Assembly (NCBI GenBank): GCA_964609825.1
Contig: CAZSSH010000006.1
Location: forward strand, 1 to 29,637
DNA from: CAZSSH01 sp964609825
GTDB lineage: Bacteria; Verrucomicrobiota; Lentisphaeria; Victivallales; Victivallaceae
Direction: 5' to 3'
Length of the DNA: 29,637 bases
The position numbers and the translations under genes were made by a program. Below, piece by piece: positions 14,202 to 22,320 of this stretch. The notes beneath the pieces were generated by a model, which was given only the letters and a program-made list of their open reading frames with translations, was not told the origin of the DNA and searched no databases. How positions within the stretch are numbered: the stretch's first letter is position 1; each line of letters starts with the position of its first letter.

Positions 14202-15807
14202 ACAACTGATCCTTAACTGCGAAAAGCTCGAACGGCGCTTTGCCATTTTGTCGGGCCAGCGGCTCGAGGACTTCCAAATCGAGCGCAACAGCGACGAGCC
14301 GCGCGTCGGCGACATTTACCTCGGCAAAATCATCAACCTTGAGCCGTCATTGCAGGCGGCATTCATCGACATCGGCGCCGACAAAAACGCCTTTTTGCAC
14401 TATCACGACATGCTCACCGGCGGCGAAGAGATGCTCCACAAGGACGACGACTCCGACGAGCCGCAAGTCACCGACGAGAAACCGATCAACGCCAAGCGCC
14501 GCCAGCGCAACGAAGCCAAAAACAACGATACCGCCCGCGCCGAAGCCCAGCGCCGCAAACACAAGCTCACTGTCAAAGACATCCCCGATTTCTTCAAGCC
14601 CGGGATGCCGATTTTGGTCCAGGTCTCCAAGTCGCAGATCGGCACCAAGGGGGCCAAACTCACCACCGACATCGCCCTTCCCGGGCGCTATCTCGTACTG
14701 ATGCCCTACTGTGAACGAATCGCCCTCTCGTCGCGGATTGAGAACAAGGCCGAACGCGAGCGCTTGCGCAAAATTCTCTCAGGGCTCGAGCTCCCGGAAG
14801 GCATGGGCCTCATTTGCCGTACCGTCGGCGAAGGCGCCCGCTCGACCTTTTTTAAACGCGATTTGGAGCTCTTGCTCGACTACTGGCACAAAATTGAAGA
14901 AGTCATGGGGCGCGGCAAGGCACCGGCGGTCGCCTTTGCCGAGCAAAATCTCATTGAGCGCACCATCCGCGACTTTTTGACCGACGACATCGATTGCCTG
15001 ATGGTGGACGACAATGAAGTTTACAAGACCATCCAGACGACGTTAAAACGCGTCGGCGGCGCCAAAATGGCGGGCAAAGTCAAGCTCTACAATCTCGCCA
15101 AACCGATTTTTGAAACCTATCAGGTCAACGAGCAGCTCAAAGAAATTTATCAGCGGCAGGTAAAACTCCCCGGCGGCGGCTACATTTGCATTGACGAAAC
15201 CGAAGCCCTGATTGCCATTGACGTCAACTCCGGCCGGGGCCGGAAAGGCGCCGTCGGCGAGGATTTCATCTACAAGACCAATCTTGAGGCCGCGGCCGAA
15301 GTCGGTCGTCAACTCAAGTTGCGCAACGTCGGCGGGCTGGTCGTTATCGACTTTATCGACATGACCAGCTCCCATCACCGCGATGAAATTTTGAAACTCA
15401 TGAAAAAGCTCACCAAGGACGACAAGGCCAAAACCCGCATTCTCCCGATCAGCCGCCTCGGCCTGATGGAGATGACGCGCCAGCGCGAACATGAAAGCAT
15501 CAAGGATCAGTTTTTTGACCCGTGCCCGTACTGCAAGGGAACCGGACTTGTCAAATCGGCGCTGTCGGTCAGCGTCGAGATTCAGCGCAAACTCAACTTT
15601 ATTTTGCAGAATCCCAAGTACAAAAAGATCAACATCCGCGTCATCGTCCACCCGGAAATCCTCGCCCGTCTCAAAAATGAGGACGCAGGTTTGCTGGCGG
15701 ATATGGAGAAAAAATACGCCAACGATCTCTCGTTCCGCCCCGACGGCAATCTTCATTATGAGGAGTTTCGCCTGATCGACCCGGAAACGATGATGGAGCT
15801 CGAGTAA
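14185..15807 (+). CDS. rng: Ribonuclease G/E family endoribonuclease
   Basis: 540 residues, RNase G sized, without the long RNase E scaffold tail. An S1 domain begins at ~38 (RVGDIYLGKIINLEPSLQAAFIDIG). It is interrupted by about 58 charged residues (78-135) before resuming at GMPILVQVSKSQIG. The catalytic part carries IAIDVNSGRGR (D346) and VVIDFIDM (D389), the two metal-binding Asp residues. CPYC (447-450) is the Zn-link that holds the dimer interface. It processes rRNA and degrades mRNA. The start overlaps the fmt end, and the NtrC-type gene follows after 4 bp, so the three genes appear to be one unit. Confidence 0.92.
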   Translation: MEKINKQLILNCEKLERRFAILSGQRLEDFQIERNSDEPRVGDIYLGKIINLEPSLQAAFIDIGADKNAFLHYHDMLTGGEEMLHKDDDSDEPQVTDEKPINAKRRQRNEAKNNDTARAEAQRRKHKLTVKDIPDFFKPGMPILVQVSKSQIGTKGAKLTTDIALPGRYLVLMPYCERIALSSRIENKAERERLRKILSGLELPEGMGLICRTVGEGARSTFFKRDLELLLDYWHKIEEVMGRGKAPAVAFAEQNLIERTIRDFLTDDIDCLMVDDNEVYKTIQTTLKRVGGAKMAGKVKLYNLAKPIFETYQVNEQLKEIYQRQVKLPGGGYICIDETEALIAIDVNSGRGRKGAVGEDFIYKTNLEAAAEVGRQLKLRNVGGLVVIDFIDMTSSHHRDEILKLMKKLTKDDKAKTRILPISRLGLMEMTRQREHESIKDQFFDPCPYCKGTGLVKSALSVSVEIQRKLNFILQNPKYKKINIRVIVHPEILARLKNEDAGLLADMEKKYANDLSFRPDGNLHYEEFRLIDPETMMELE

Positions 15808-15811
15808 AATC

Positions 15812-17140
15812 ATGACAACGGCCCGCATTTTGATCGTCGACGACGAGTTCAACACCCGCGAAGCAATGGCGCGCTACCTTAAGACCAAGTATTTGGTCAG
15901 CACCGCCGGCGACGGTGCGCAGGCGATTGAGATGCTGCAAAACGGCGACTTTGATCTTGTGTTGACAGACCTTAAAATGCCCAACATGGACGGTTTCAGC
16001 GTCCTTGACGCCACCATGAGCAAGGCGCGCAAGATCCCCTGCATTTTGTTGACCGCCTACGGCTCAATCGCCGACGCGGTAAACGCGGTAAAAAAGGGTG
16101 CCTTTGACTTTGTCGCCAAGCCGGTCAAGCTGGAGAAATTGGAGGAAGTCATCGAGGCCGCCTTACAATCCGCACCGACGGCGGCCGACACCCCTGCCCC
16201 GGCTGCCGCCGAACTGTCCGGCGCTTTGCCCGAATTAGCCGACGACGACCCAATGCGCGGAGTATTGCAGCTGGTCGGCACCGTCGCCCCCGGCCGCGCC
16301 AATATTTTACTGACCGGGGAGAGCGGCACCGGCAAAGAGGTGATCGCCAAAAAAATTCACGATCTCAGCGGTCGAAAAGGTTTTTTCATCCCTGTCCACT
16401 GTGCGGCCTTGAGCGCCAATTTGCTGGAAAGCGAGCTCTTCGGCCACGAAAAGGGCGCGTTTACGGGCGCGGTGGATCAGCGCAAGGGACGCTTTGAGCT
16501 CGCCGACGGCGGCACCTTGTTTCTCGACGAAATCGGCGAAATCGACCCATTGACTCAGGTGAAGCTGTTGCGCGTGCTGGAAACGCGCTCGTTTGAGCGC
16601 GTCGGCGGCGTCCAGAGCATCCGCGTCGACGCCCGCTTGATCGCGGCGACCAACCGCGACCTCAAACAGATGGTGGCAGAGGGAAAATTCCGCGAGGATC
16701 TTTATTACCGGCTCTCGGTGATCAACATCAATCTCCCGCCGCTGCGCGACCGCAAAGGGGAAATCCCCGGCCTGATCGATATTTTCATCCGGGAATTCGC
16801 GGCCGAAAACAACCGCATTGTCCAATCCATCGCCCCCGAGGCCTTAAAAATATTGCTCGACTACCGTTGGCCGGGCAACATCCGCGAGCTCCGCAACACC
16901 ATTGAGTACATGGTGGTCGTCTCGCAGGGAGAAACCCTCACCACCGCCAATATCCCTGCCGCCATCACCCAAAATCCGCCGCCGGAGCACCCTGAGTCAG
17001 TCAATATTGAGGACAATGAGCGCAACTTAATCATCCGCGCGCTGGACGAGTGCGGCCAAAACCGCACCTTGGCCGCGCAAAAGCTGGGGATCAGCCGCCG
17101 CACCTTGCAGCGCAAAATCCATGAATTTCATTTGAATTGA
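15812..17140 (+). CDS. Sigma54-dependent response regulator, NtrC family
   Basis: 442 residues in three domains: receiver (phospho-acceptor D53 in LVLTDLKMP, with D10/D11 and the Lys in AKPVK); AAA+ domain with Walker A GESGTGKE, the sigma54-contact loop GAFTGA, Walker B FLDEIGEI and the R-finger region; and a Fis-type helix-turn-helix (RTLAAQKLGISRRTLQRKI). It remodels sigma54 holoenzyme at -24/-12 promoters. No sensor kinase gene is adjacent. The window contains two sequences with good sigma54 geometry at the amtB and second PII genes, so a nitrogen role is possible, but specificity cannot be read from this sequence. It lies 4 bp after rng. Confidence 0.93.
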   Translation: MTTARILIVDDEFNTREAMARYLKTKYLVSTAGDGAQAIEMLQNGDFDLVLTDLKMPNMDGFSVLDATMSKARKIPCILLTAYGSIADAVNAVKKGAFDFVAKPVKLEKLEEVIEAALQSAPTAADTPAPAAAELSGALPELADDDPMRGVLQLVGTVAPGRANILLTGESGTGKEVIAKKIHDLSGRKGFFIPVHCAALSANLLESELFGHEKGAFTGAVDQRKGRFELADGGTLFLDEIGEIDPLTQVKLLRVLETRSFERVGGVQSIRVDARLIAATNRDLKQMVAEGKFREDLYYRLSVININLPPLRDRKGEIPGLIDIFIREFAAENNRIVQSIAPEALKILLDYRWPGNIRELRNTIEYMVVVSQGETLTTANIPAAITQNPPPEHPESVNIEDNERNLIIRALDECGQNRTLAAQKLGISRRTLQRKIHEFHLN

Positions 17141-17149
17141 ACCAACTCC

Positions 17150-17175
17150 GCCAAACTTCTGATTGGCTTTTTTTG
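17150..17175 (+). terminator. Terminator after the NtrC-type gene
   Basis: A 5-bp stem (gccaa 17150-17154 with ttggc 17163-17167) is followed by seven Ts, beginning 9 bp after the stop codon. The stem is short. Confidence 0.6.
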
Positions 17176-17269
17176 CGAAAAAACCGAAAAATCATTTGAA
17201 ATTTACCGCAAGAGGGAGTATATTTACCGGACAATACATTAATATTAAATATTTTTAAGGAGTTTTGAA

Positions 17270-17380
17270 ATGGGACAGCAGCTCAACAAGATCGAAAAAC
17301 GCAATCGCCGCAAGGCCTACTTGGAGCGGGTCAAGGCGCGCACCAGAGCCGCCATCAATGCTGCGGCCAAAAAGAAGTAA
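17270..17380 (+). CDS. Very small basic protein, 36 residues, function unknown
   Basis: ATG at 17270, stop at 17378-17380, with a strong ribosome site (AAGGAG, 17257-17262) at good distance. The protein begins MGQQLNKIEKRNRRKAYLER and is almost entirely Lys, Arg, Ala and Gln, with the look of a helix. It is flanked by terminators on both sides, so it is a monocistronic unit with its own promoter in the AT-rich 17180-17250 stretch. High charge suggests RNA or ribosome binding, like the small basic ribosomal proteins, but it matches none that I can name. A similar short protein in other PVC genomes is a recollection, not a checked fact. Confidence 0.75.
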   Translation: MGQQLNKIEKRNRRKAYLERVKARTRAAINAAAKKK

Positions 17381-17394
17381 GTCGCAAGCACCTC

Positions 17395-17427
17395 AAACCC
17401 GGACATGTGCCGGGTTTTTTTCTTTTT
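17395..17427 (+). terminator. Strong terminator of the 36-residue protein gene
   Basis: aacccgg (17396-17402) pairs with ccgggtt (17410-17416) around acatgtg, followed by a T-rich run. It ends before the MFS gene. Confidence 0.85.
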
Positions 17428-17444
17428 ACGGGTAACGAATTGTT

Positions 17445-18629
17445 ATGAATAAATACCAACTGGCGGTTTTTCAGCTCGTGACGCTGACGGCAATCCACTT
17501 TATGATGGATATGCTCTCCGGCACCATGCCCGGCATTTTGCCGATGCTGCGCGATAAATTCAGCCTCTCCATCGGTAACGGCGTTATGCTCCTGATGGTG
17601 AGCGCCTTTGTCTGCAACTCGGCGCAGATTTTAATCGGCCCCTTGCGCGCCCAGGCCCAAAAACCGTTTTTTCTCCCGTTGGGGATTTTGCTTACGGTCT
17701 CACTCTATTTAATTGCGAGCGTGCCGGTCGGCGGCGCGGCGATCTGGTGGCTCATTTTGATCATGATCACCATGGGGATCGGGGTCGCCAGCGTCCACCC
17801 GGAGGGGCTGCGCGGGATTTGCGCAATCGATCCCGGACAAATTTCGCCCTCGACGGCGACCACGGTGTTTATGCTGGCCGGCTTCAGCGGTTACGCCACC
17901 GGCCCCTTGGTCGGCGGCCTTTTGGTGGAAAAATTCGACAGTTTGTACGGACTCTGGGTTTTGGCGGCCCTGATCCCGGTGATGTTCATCATGCTCAAAC
18001 TGGCCAAAGTCAAACTAGCCTCCGGCAAACAGGAGGCCAAAGAGGAAGCGGAGCTTGATGCGCATGTCGTGGCTTCACAGCTCACCTTTGGGCAAATCAT
18101 GGTGCTGGCCACCTTGATCAACATCGGGTGCTCGTTGATGCAAAGTTTGCTCCCGTCCTACTTGCGGTCGCAGGATTTCAGCTTGAGCTACGGCGGTACC
18201 AGCGCCTTTATTTTCGGCATGGGCTCGGCCTCGGGAGCATTGATCATCAACTATTGGCGCAACCGGATCGATTGCCTTAAGTGCGTCAAATGGGGGATTG
18301 CGGGCGGGATTCCGCTGTTGGTCGCGTTTGTTTTATTGTCGCGTTATCCGACGGCCCGGTGGCTCTTGTACTTCTCCGGAATGCTGGTCGGCGCCGGATT
18401 CCCGCAGCTGGTGGTGCTGGCGCGCCACGCCCCCGGCGGCCCGTCGCTGGGGGCGCGCATGGGGCTTATCGTCGGCGGCACCTGGGGGATTGCCGGGATA
18501 TTACTCTTAATCATCGGCTATGTGGCAGATGTGACCGGGATCAAGTTTGTCATGTTCGCCAGCCCGCTGGCGTTTTTGCTGACGTTTATCATGTTTCAAA
18601 AATATCATACGAGGAGGGTCACCGGATGA
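17445..18629 (+). CDS. MFS transporter, fosmidomycin-resistance (Fsr)-like
   Basis: 394 residues with about 12 hydrophobic membrane segments. The opening HFMMDMLSGTMPGILPMLRDKF and the segment IGVASVHPEGLR resemble the Fsr/YfnA-like branch of major facilitator exporters (the HPEG-type motif in helix 5). A long hydrophilic loop rich in Glu and Lys (SGKQEAKEEAELDAH) lies between helices 6 and 7, as expected. The substrate is unknown. The TGA overlaps the start of the YmdB-like gene (ATGA), so the two are probably co-translated. Confidence 0.85.
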   Translation: MNKYQLAVFQLVTLTAIHFMMDMLSGTMPGILPMLRDKFSLSIGNGVMLLMVSAFVCNSAQILIGPLRAQAQKPFFLPLGILLTVSLYLIASVPVGGAAIWWLILIMITMGIGVASVHPEGLRGICAIDPGQISPSTATTVFMLAGFSGYATGPLVGGLLVEKFDSLYGLWVLAALIPVMFIMLKLAKVKLASGKQEAKEEAELDAHVVASQLTFGQIMVLATLINIGCSLMQSLLPSYLRSQDFSLSYGGTSAFIFGMGSASGALIINYWRNRIDCLKCVKWGIAGGIPLLVAFVLLSRYPTARWLLYFSGMLVGAGFPQLVVLARHAPGGPSLGARMGLIVGGTWGIAGILLLIIGYVADVTGIKFVMFASPLAFLLTFIMFQKYHTRRVTG

Positions 18630-19417
18630 ACTTACTTTTTATCGGCGACATTGTCGGCAAAGGCGGCCGCGAGGCCGTCCGCGAGCTGGTGCCGCAGTTG
18701 CGGCGCGAGTTTAACTGCCAGTTTGTGATTGCCAACGGCGAAAATGCCGCCGCGGGCAACGGCCTCACCGGGCGCTGCGCCGCCGAGCTCGGTCAAACGG
18801 TGGAGGTCATTACCACCGGCGACCACGTCTGGGATCAAAAGGGCTTTGATGTCGAAATCAAGACCATCAACAACATCGTCCGCCCGGCCAATCTCAGCAA
18901 AAAGCAGCCGGGGGTCGGCTTCGGTGTCTGGCGCAACGCGGCCGCCGGAGAAATCGCGGTCATCGCCTTGTTGGGCAAAGTTTTTATGAAAGAATCGGCC
19001 TATTGCCCGTTTGAAACCGTCGAAACCATCCTCAACCAATTGCCCGGCCAAGTCAAAACCGTCGTGGTCGATTTTCACGCCGAGGCAACCAGCGAAAAGC
19101 TCGCCATGGGCCGTTTTTTGGACGGCAAAGTGACGGCGGTCATCGGGACGCACACGCATGTACAGACCAATGACGCGGTGATTTTGCCCGGACAAACCGC
19201 GTATTTGTCCGACGTCGGCATGGTCGGCGCCGAGGAGAGCATTCTCGGGCGCTCAATCGAGGATGTGATCAAAAAATTCACCACCGGGATGCCGAACCGC
19301 CTGAGCGTAGTCGAGTCGGGCAAGATCCGTCTCGATGCGGCGGTGGTTTCCTATGACCATATGACCGGGCGCGCCTCGGGCATCCAAATTTTGCACCGCT
19401 ATATTGAAATCGCCTGA
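18626..19417 (+). CDS. YmdB-like metallophosphoesterase (TIGR00282 family)
   Basis: 263 residues. The start ATG overlaps the MFS stop and has a ribosome site (gaggagg, 18611-18617). Motifs are FIGDIVGKGGREAV (metal ligand D), GENAAAGNGL, GDHVWDQKG, DFHAEATSEK and IGTHTHVQTND, all typical of this family of two-metal enzymes. Characterised members such as YmdB hydrolyse 2',3'-cyclic nucleotides, and in Bacillus affect biofilm and RNA decay. A frame open upstream into the MFS gene is not meaningful. It ends at a strong shared terminator. Confidence 0.93.
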   Translation: MNLLFIGDIVGKGGREAVRELVPQLRREFNCQFVIANGENAAAGNGLTGRCAAELGQTVEVITTGDHVWDQKGFDVEIKTINNIVRPANLSKKQPGVGFGVWRNAAAGEIAVIALLGKVFMKESAYCPFETVETILNQLPGQVKTVVVDFHAEATSEKLAMGRFLDGKVTAVIGTHTHVQTNDAVILPGQTAYLSDVGMVGAEESILGRSIEDVIKKFTTGMPNRLSVVESGKIRLDAAVVSYDHMTGRASGIQILHRYIEIA

Positions 19418-19422
19418 AAATA

Positions 19423-19454
19423 AAAACGCCCCGGAGAAATTTCCGGGGCGTTTG
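19423..19454. terminator. Bidirectional terminator between convergent genes
   Basis: aacgccccgga (19425-19435) pairs with tccggggcgtt (19442-19452), with a six-base loop. T tracts follow on both strands (ttt on plus; ttttt on minus). It serves the YmdB-like gene and the minus-strand beta-helix gene that ends at 19457. Confidence 0.85.
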
Positions 19455-19456
19455 GC

Positions 19457-20632
19457 TTATTTGGCCAACTCATTGGTCAAACGCTCGCCAAAGATCGCAA
19501 AAAGCTTCTCCTTTTGCGCCTTGACGTCGTTGAACACCGATTCATCGGTCACAATCTCGGCGCCGGGGAAATCGCCCTCAAAGAAGTAGTTGAAAAACTT
19601 GGTGTCCTTGGCCGTCGCCGACTTGCCGAAACGGGTGCGGAACATCCGCTTGGGAGTCGTCGAGTAAAAGCGGCAGCCGACAAACTCGGCCTCGCCCTTT
19701 TCGCCGATGTCGGAAACCCCGGCCGCATTGGAGGAAAAAACAAAGACGTTGGTAAAGGTGTTCTTTTTATTAAGGACAAACACATCGCGGCTGTCGGCCC
19801 CCTCCAAATAACAATTTTCGTGATTGACCACCGCGTTTTGGATGTGGCAAAATCCGGTGCCGTTGTTGATCCCGACCAAGTTGCGCACGGTAACCTCGCA
19901 CTCTTCGTGGGCGCTCGCCGAGTCGTCCCCGTTGTAAATCGCGGCCACGTTTTCAAACACGATGTTTTTGCAATTGCCGTGGATGTTGTAGCCGTCGTTG
20001 AGGAAATTGCGGACAATCAAGTTTTTGATCACCAGATTGGCGGAAGCGCCGGCCACTTGCACGCCGCTGTCGAGGCGCGGGATTTCGACGCATATATTAT
20101 CCACCGTTTTCCCCTCCGGAAGCCGGAAATAAAGGTCTTTGTTTTCAACCAAGGTCCACTCGTTGTCTTTTAAATCCTCAACTTTTTTAAAGGGTTCTCC
20201 CTTGTACTTGGAGTGCTGCCCCATGCGGTTGATAACTTTGTCAAACAGCATAAAAAAGCGGATGCGCTGGGCTTCGCCCCACGGCTGCGTACCCTTGAGG
20301 ACAAACACCCCCGGCGAAAATTCGCTGATTTCGTTGGCCAAGAGCCGCCGCGAGCCGGTGAGGACGTTAAACGCACCGTCCACGGTGATCGGTGCCTCGG
20401 GCGTCCCTTTGATGTCGGTCAAATTAATCAAAAGATATAACGGCTTGTCACTCGGTATCAACTTGACGGTATCGCCCGGCTGAGCCTTGGCCGTCGCCGT
20501 CTTAAAATTGCGCAAGGGCGACCCCAAAGTACCCGGGTTGACGTCTTTGCCTTTCTCCAAATCGACATAAATATCCGCGCCAAATAAACAACAAGCGGTC
20601 AGCGCCGCAGCCAAACTCAAATATCGTTTCAT
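19457..20632 (-). CDS. Secreted right-handed beta-helix protein, polysaccharide lyase-like
   Basis: 391 residues with a signal peptide (MKRYLSLAAALTACCLFGAD; the Cys could also make it a lipoprotein). The mature N-terminus, IYVDLEKGKDVNPGTLGSPL...GDTVKL, is the typical opening of pectate-lyase-like beta-helix proteins. Beta-helix rungs follow (LVIKNLIVRNFLNDGYNI, NIVFENVAAIYNGDDSAS). GDDSASAHEE places acidic residues where lyases and GH enzymes bind ligand or metal. Substrate is unknown. It shares one base (TAATG) with the preceding gene, making it the third of three overlapping beta-helix genes. Confidence 0.8.
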   Translation of the reverse strand: MKRYLSLAAALTACCLFGADIYVDLEKGKDVNPGTLGSPLRNFKTATAKAQPGDTVKLIPSDKPLYLLINLTDIKGTPEAPITVDGAFNVLTGSRRLLANEISEFSPGVFVLKGTQPWGEAQRIRFFMLFDKVINRMGQHSKYKGEPFKKVEDLKDNEWTLVENKDLYFRLPEGKTVDNICVEIPRLDSGVQVAGASANLVIKNLIVRNFLNDGYNIHGNCKNIVFENVAAIYNGDDSASAHEECEVTVRNLVGINNGTGFCHIQNAVVNHENCYLEGADSRDVFVLNKKNTFTNVFVFSSNAAGVSDIGEKGEAEFVGCRFYSTTPKRMFRTRFGKSATAKDTKFFNYFFEGDFPGAEIVTDESVFNDVKAQKEKLFAIFGERLTNELAK

Positions 20633-22320
20633 TATTTTTCCTCCCGGTTATTGTTGACCGTTACGTTTTCGGAGTTGTTGACGATGATTTTTTCGACGAC
20701 AGGAGCCAGCGGCGAATTGGGTTTCAAAATATTGTCCGAAACGGTGGCACCGGACACGTTTTCGAGCATGATCAAATTGCCGAAAAGGCCGAAGGTGTCG
20801 CCGCCCTCAATGGCCGGGTTGCCGCAGTTGACAAAGGTGTTGCCGGTGATGACCAGATTGCGGTTCCACTTCTCCCCCGCCGTGCGTTTGCTCGAATAGT
20901 GGATGGTGGAAAACAAAATCGGACTGCGGCTGACGCGGTCAAAGGTGTTGTTGCGGATGGTTACATTGTCAATGTTGCCGCACTCCATCCACATCCCCTC
21001 CGAGGCCATCAAAATCGCCGGTCCGCGCAAATTGTAAAAGGTGTTACCCTCGATCAAGGTATCGCTGGTGCGCAGCAGCACGCCGCGGGCGCGGTTGTTG
21101 CCGAAGCGGTTGTTGCGGATGACCGATCCCGAATGCGACGCCTCCAGATTGTAAATCAACCCGGGCAATTCGCCTTTGTGGCCAAAGAGCAGCGTAAAGG
21201 GCTTCTCCAATTTTAACGAGTCGAGCGTACGGTCAACCTTCAACGTTTGGTCAAACTCGACCTCGACGACATTGCGGTCGCGCCACTTGACCGGTTTGGC
21301 CGAAACCACCTTAAGGTACTGAGTATTGGAGGAGGTCTCGGGGTCAAAAATCGCCGCGCGGTCACCGGGCCGATAGTCACTGTTGTCGCCGACGATCAGT
21401 GCCGTCCTGCCGTTGACATTGGCGATGTTTTGAAAGGTGGTGGAGAAATTAAGGTTGTCATCGGACATGCCCGAAAAATCGCAGTTTTCCACCAAGTGCC
21501 CCTTGCGCGCATTTTTGCTGTGGATGCCATCGGCCCCGGTGGAAACAAAGACCCCCGCTCCGGGCTCGCGGCCGATGGTGCAATTGCGAAACGTCATTTC
21601 GTTGCAATACCGGAGGCCCCAGCCGAGGTCGCCGCCGTTGATGACACGGATGTTTTCAAAAGTACCCTGATTGCTTCGCCCTACCGTAATGACCGGGCGG
21701 CCGCCGCGCAAAAACAAATTGACAACTTCATCACCGCCAAGCTTGTCGGCAATCGTTTGATCAAAACCGATCCGGTAACGGTCGCCCGCAACGAGGGTGA
21801 TTTTTTTGACTTCGCCGCGGTGGACCCGGTGATCCTGCATGCCGTCGGTAAAATATACCTGCATCATCGTCCGCAGACCGTCCACGGCAAAATGATCGAG
21901 TCCCGGCGCATCGATTGTCATCTCGCGACCGGCGACCTCGACTATTTTGGCGCTGACGGCCGTTGTCTGCATGGCACGGAAGGTAATATTTTTGACCGTT
22001 ACCCCATTGCCGTCAGCGAGCTCAAAGCTGCAAGTTTTGATGTCGGCATACCGGATTTCAGCGCCGGGCAGCCCCGACACAGTGATATTTTTGCCGCCGA
22101 CAAGAACAATCTTGCCGGTGATTTTATACTTGCCGTCAAGTGTCAGGACGGAGCCCGGCTCCGCCTTGGCCAACGCATTCAAGGCGCTTTGCAAAGCTTT
22201 GGTGTCGTCGGCAGCGCCATCGCCGGCAGCGCCGAAATCTTTGACATTAAGCTCCGCCCCGGCAAGTCCGCCAATAAGCATGGCAAGACAGAAACCTAAA
22301 GATAAATATTTCATTGTCAC
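20632..22320 (-). CDS. Secreted beta-helix glycosidase-like protein (pectate lyase superfamily)
   Basis: 562 residues with a signal peptide (MKYLSLGFCLAMLIGGLAGA). The mature start, LNVKDFGAAGDGAADDTKAL, is the classical opening of the Pectate_lyase_3/GH28-like beta-helix group. Later segments, GADGIHSKNARKGHLVENC and GMSDDNLNF, have the SDD/GIH acidic pattern seen in GH110-type alpha-galactosidases, though this is a weak similarity. The start is either GTG 22320, overlapping the upstream stop (GTGA), or ATG 22314; the latter gives the cleaner signal peptide. It is linked to both neighbours by overlaps or near-overlaps, so translation is probably coupled. Confidence 0.82.
   Translation of the reverse strand: MTMKYLSLGFCLAMLIGGLAGAELNVKDFGAAGDGAADDTKALQSALNALAKAEPGSVLTLDGKYKITGKIVLVGGKNITVSGLPGAEIRYADIKTCSFELADGNGVTVKNITFRAMQTTAVSAKIVEVAGREMTIDAPGLDHFAVDGLRTMMQVYFTDGMQDHRVHRGEVKKITLVAGDRYRIGFDQTIADKLGGDEVVNLFLRGGRPVITVGRSNQGTFENIRVINGGDLGWGLRYCNEMTFRNCTIGREPGAGVFVSTGADGIHSKNARKGHLVENCDFSGMSDDNLNFSTTFQNIANVNGRTALIVGDNSDYRPGDRAAIFDPETSSNTQYLKVVSAKPVKWRDRNVVEVEFDQTLKVDRTLDSLKLEKPFTLLFGHKGELPGLIYNLEASHSGSVIRNNRFGNNRARGVLLRTSDTLIEGNTFYNLRGPAILMASEGMWMECGNIDNVTIRNNTFDRVSRSPILFSTIHYSSKRTAGEKWNRNLVITGNTFVNCGNPAIEGGDTFGLFGNLIMLENVSGATVSDNILKPNSPLAPVVEKIIVNNSENVTVNNNREEK

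Noticed and set aside
15043..15855. 270-residue minus-strand frame opposite rng
   Set aside because: Antisense to the catalytic domain of RNase G.
21247..22299. 350-residue plus-strand frame opposite the beta-helix gene
   Set aside because: Shadow frame of a GC-rich gene with signal peptide and operon overlaps on the minus strand; no ribosome site and no protein-like pattern.
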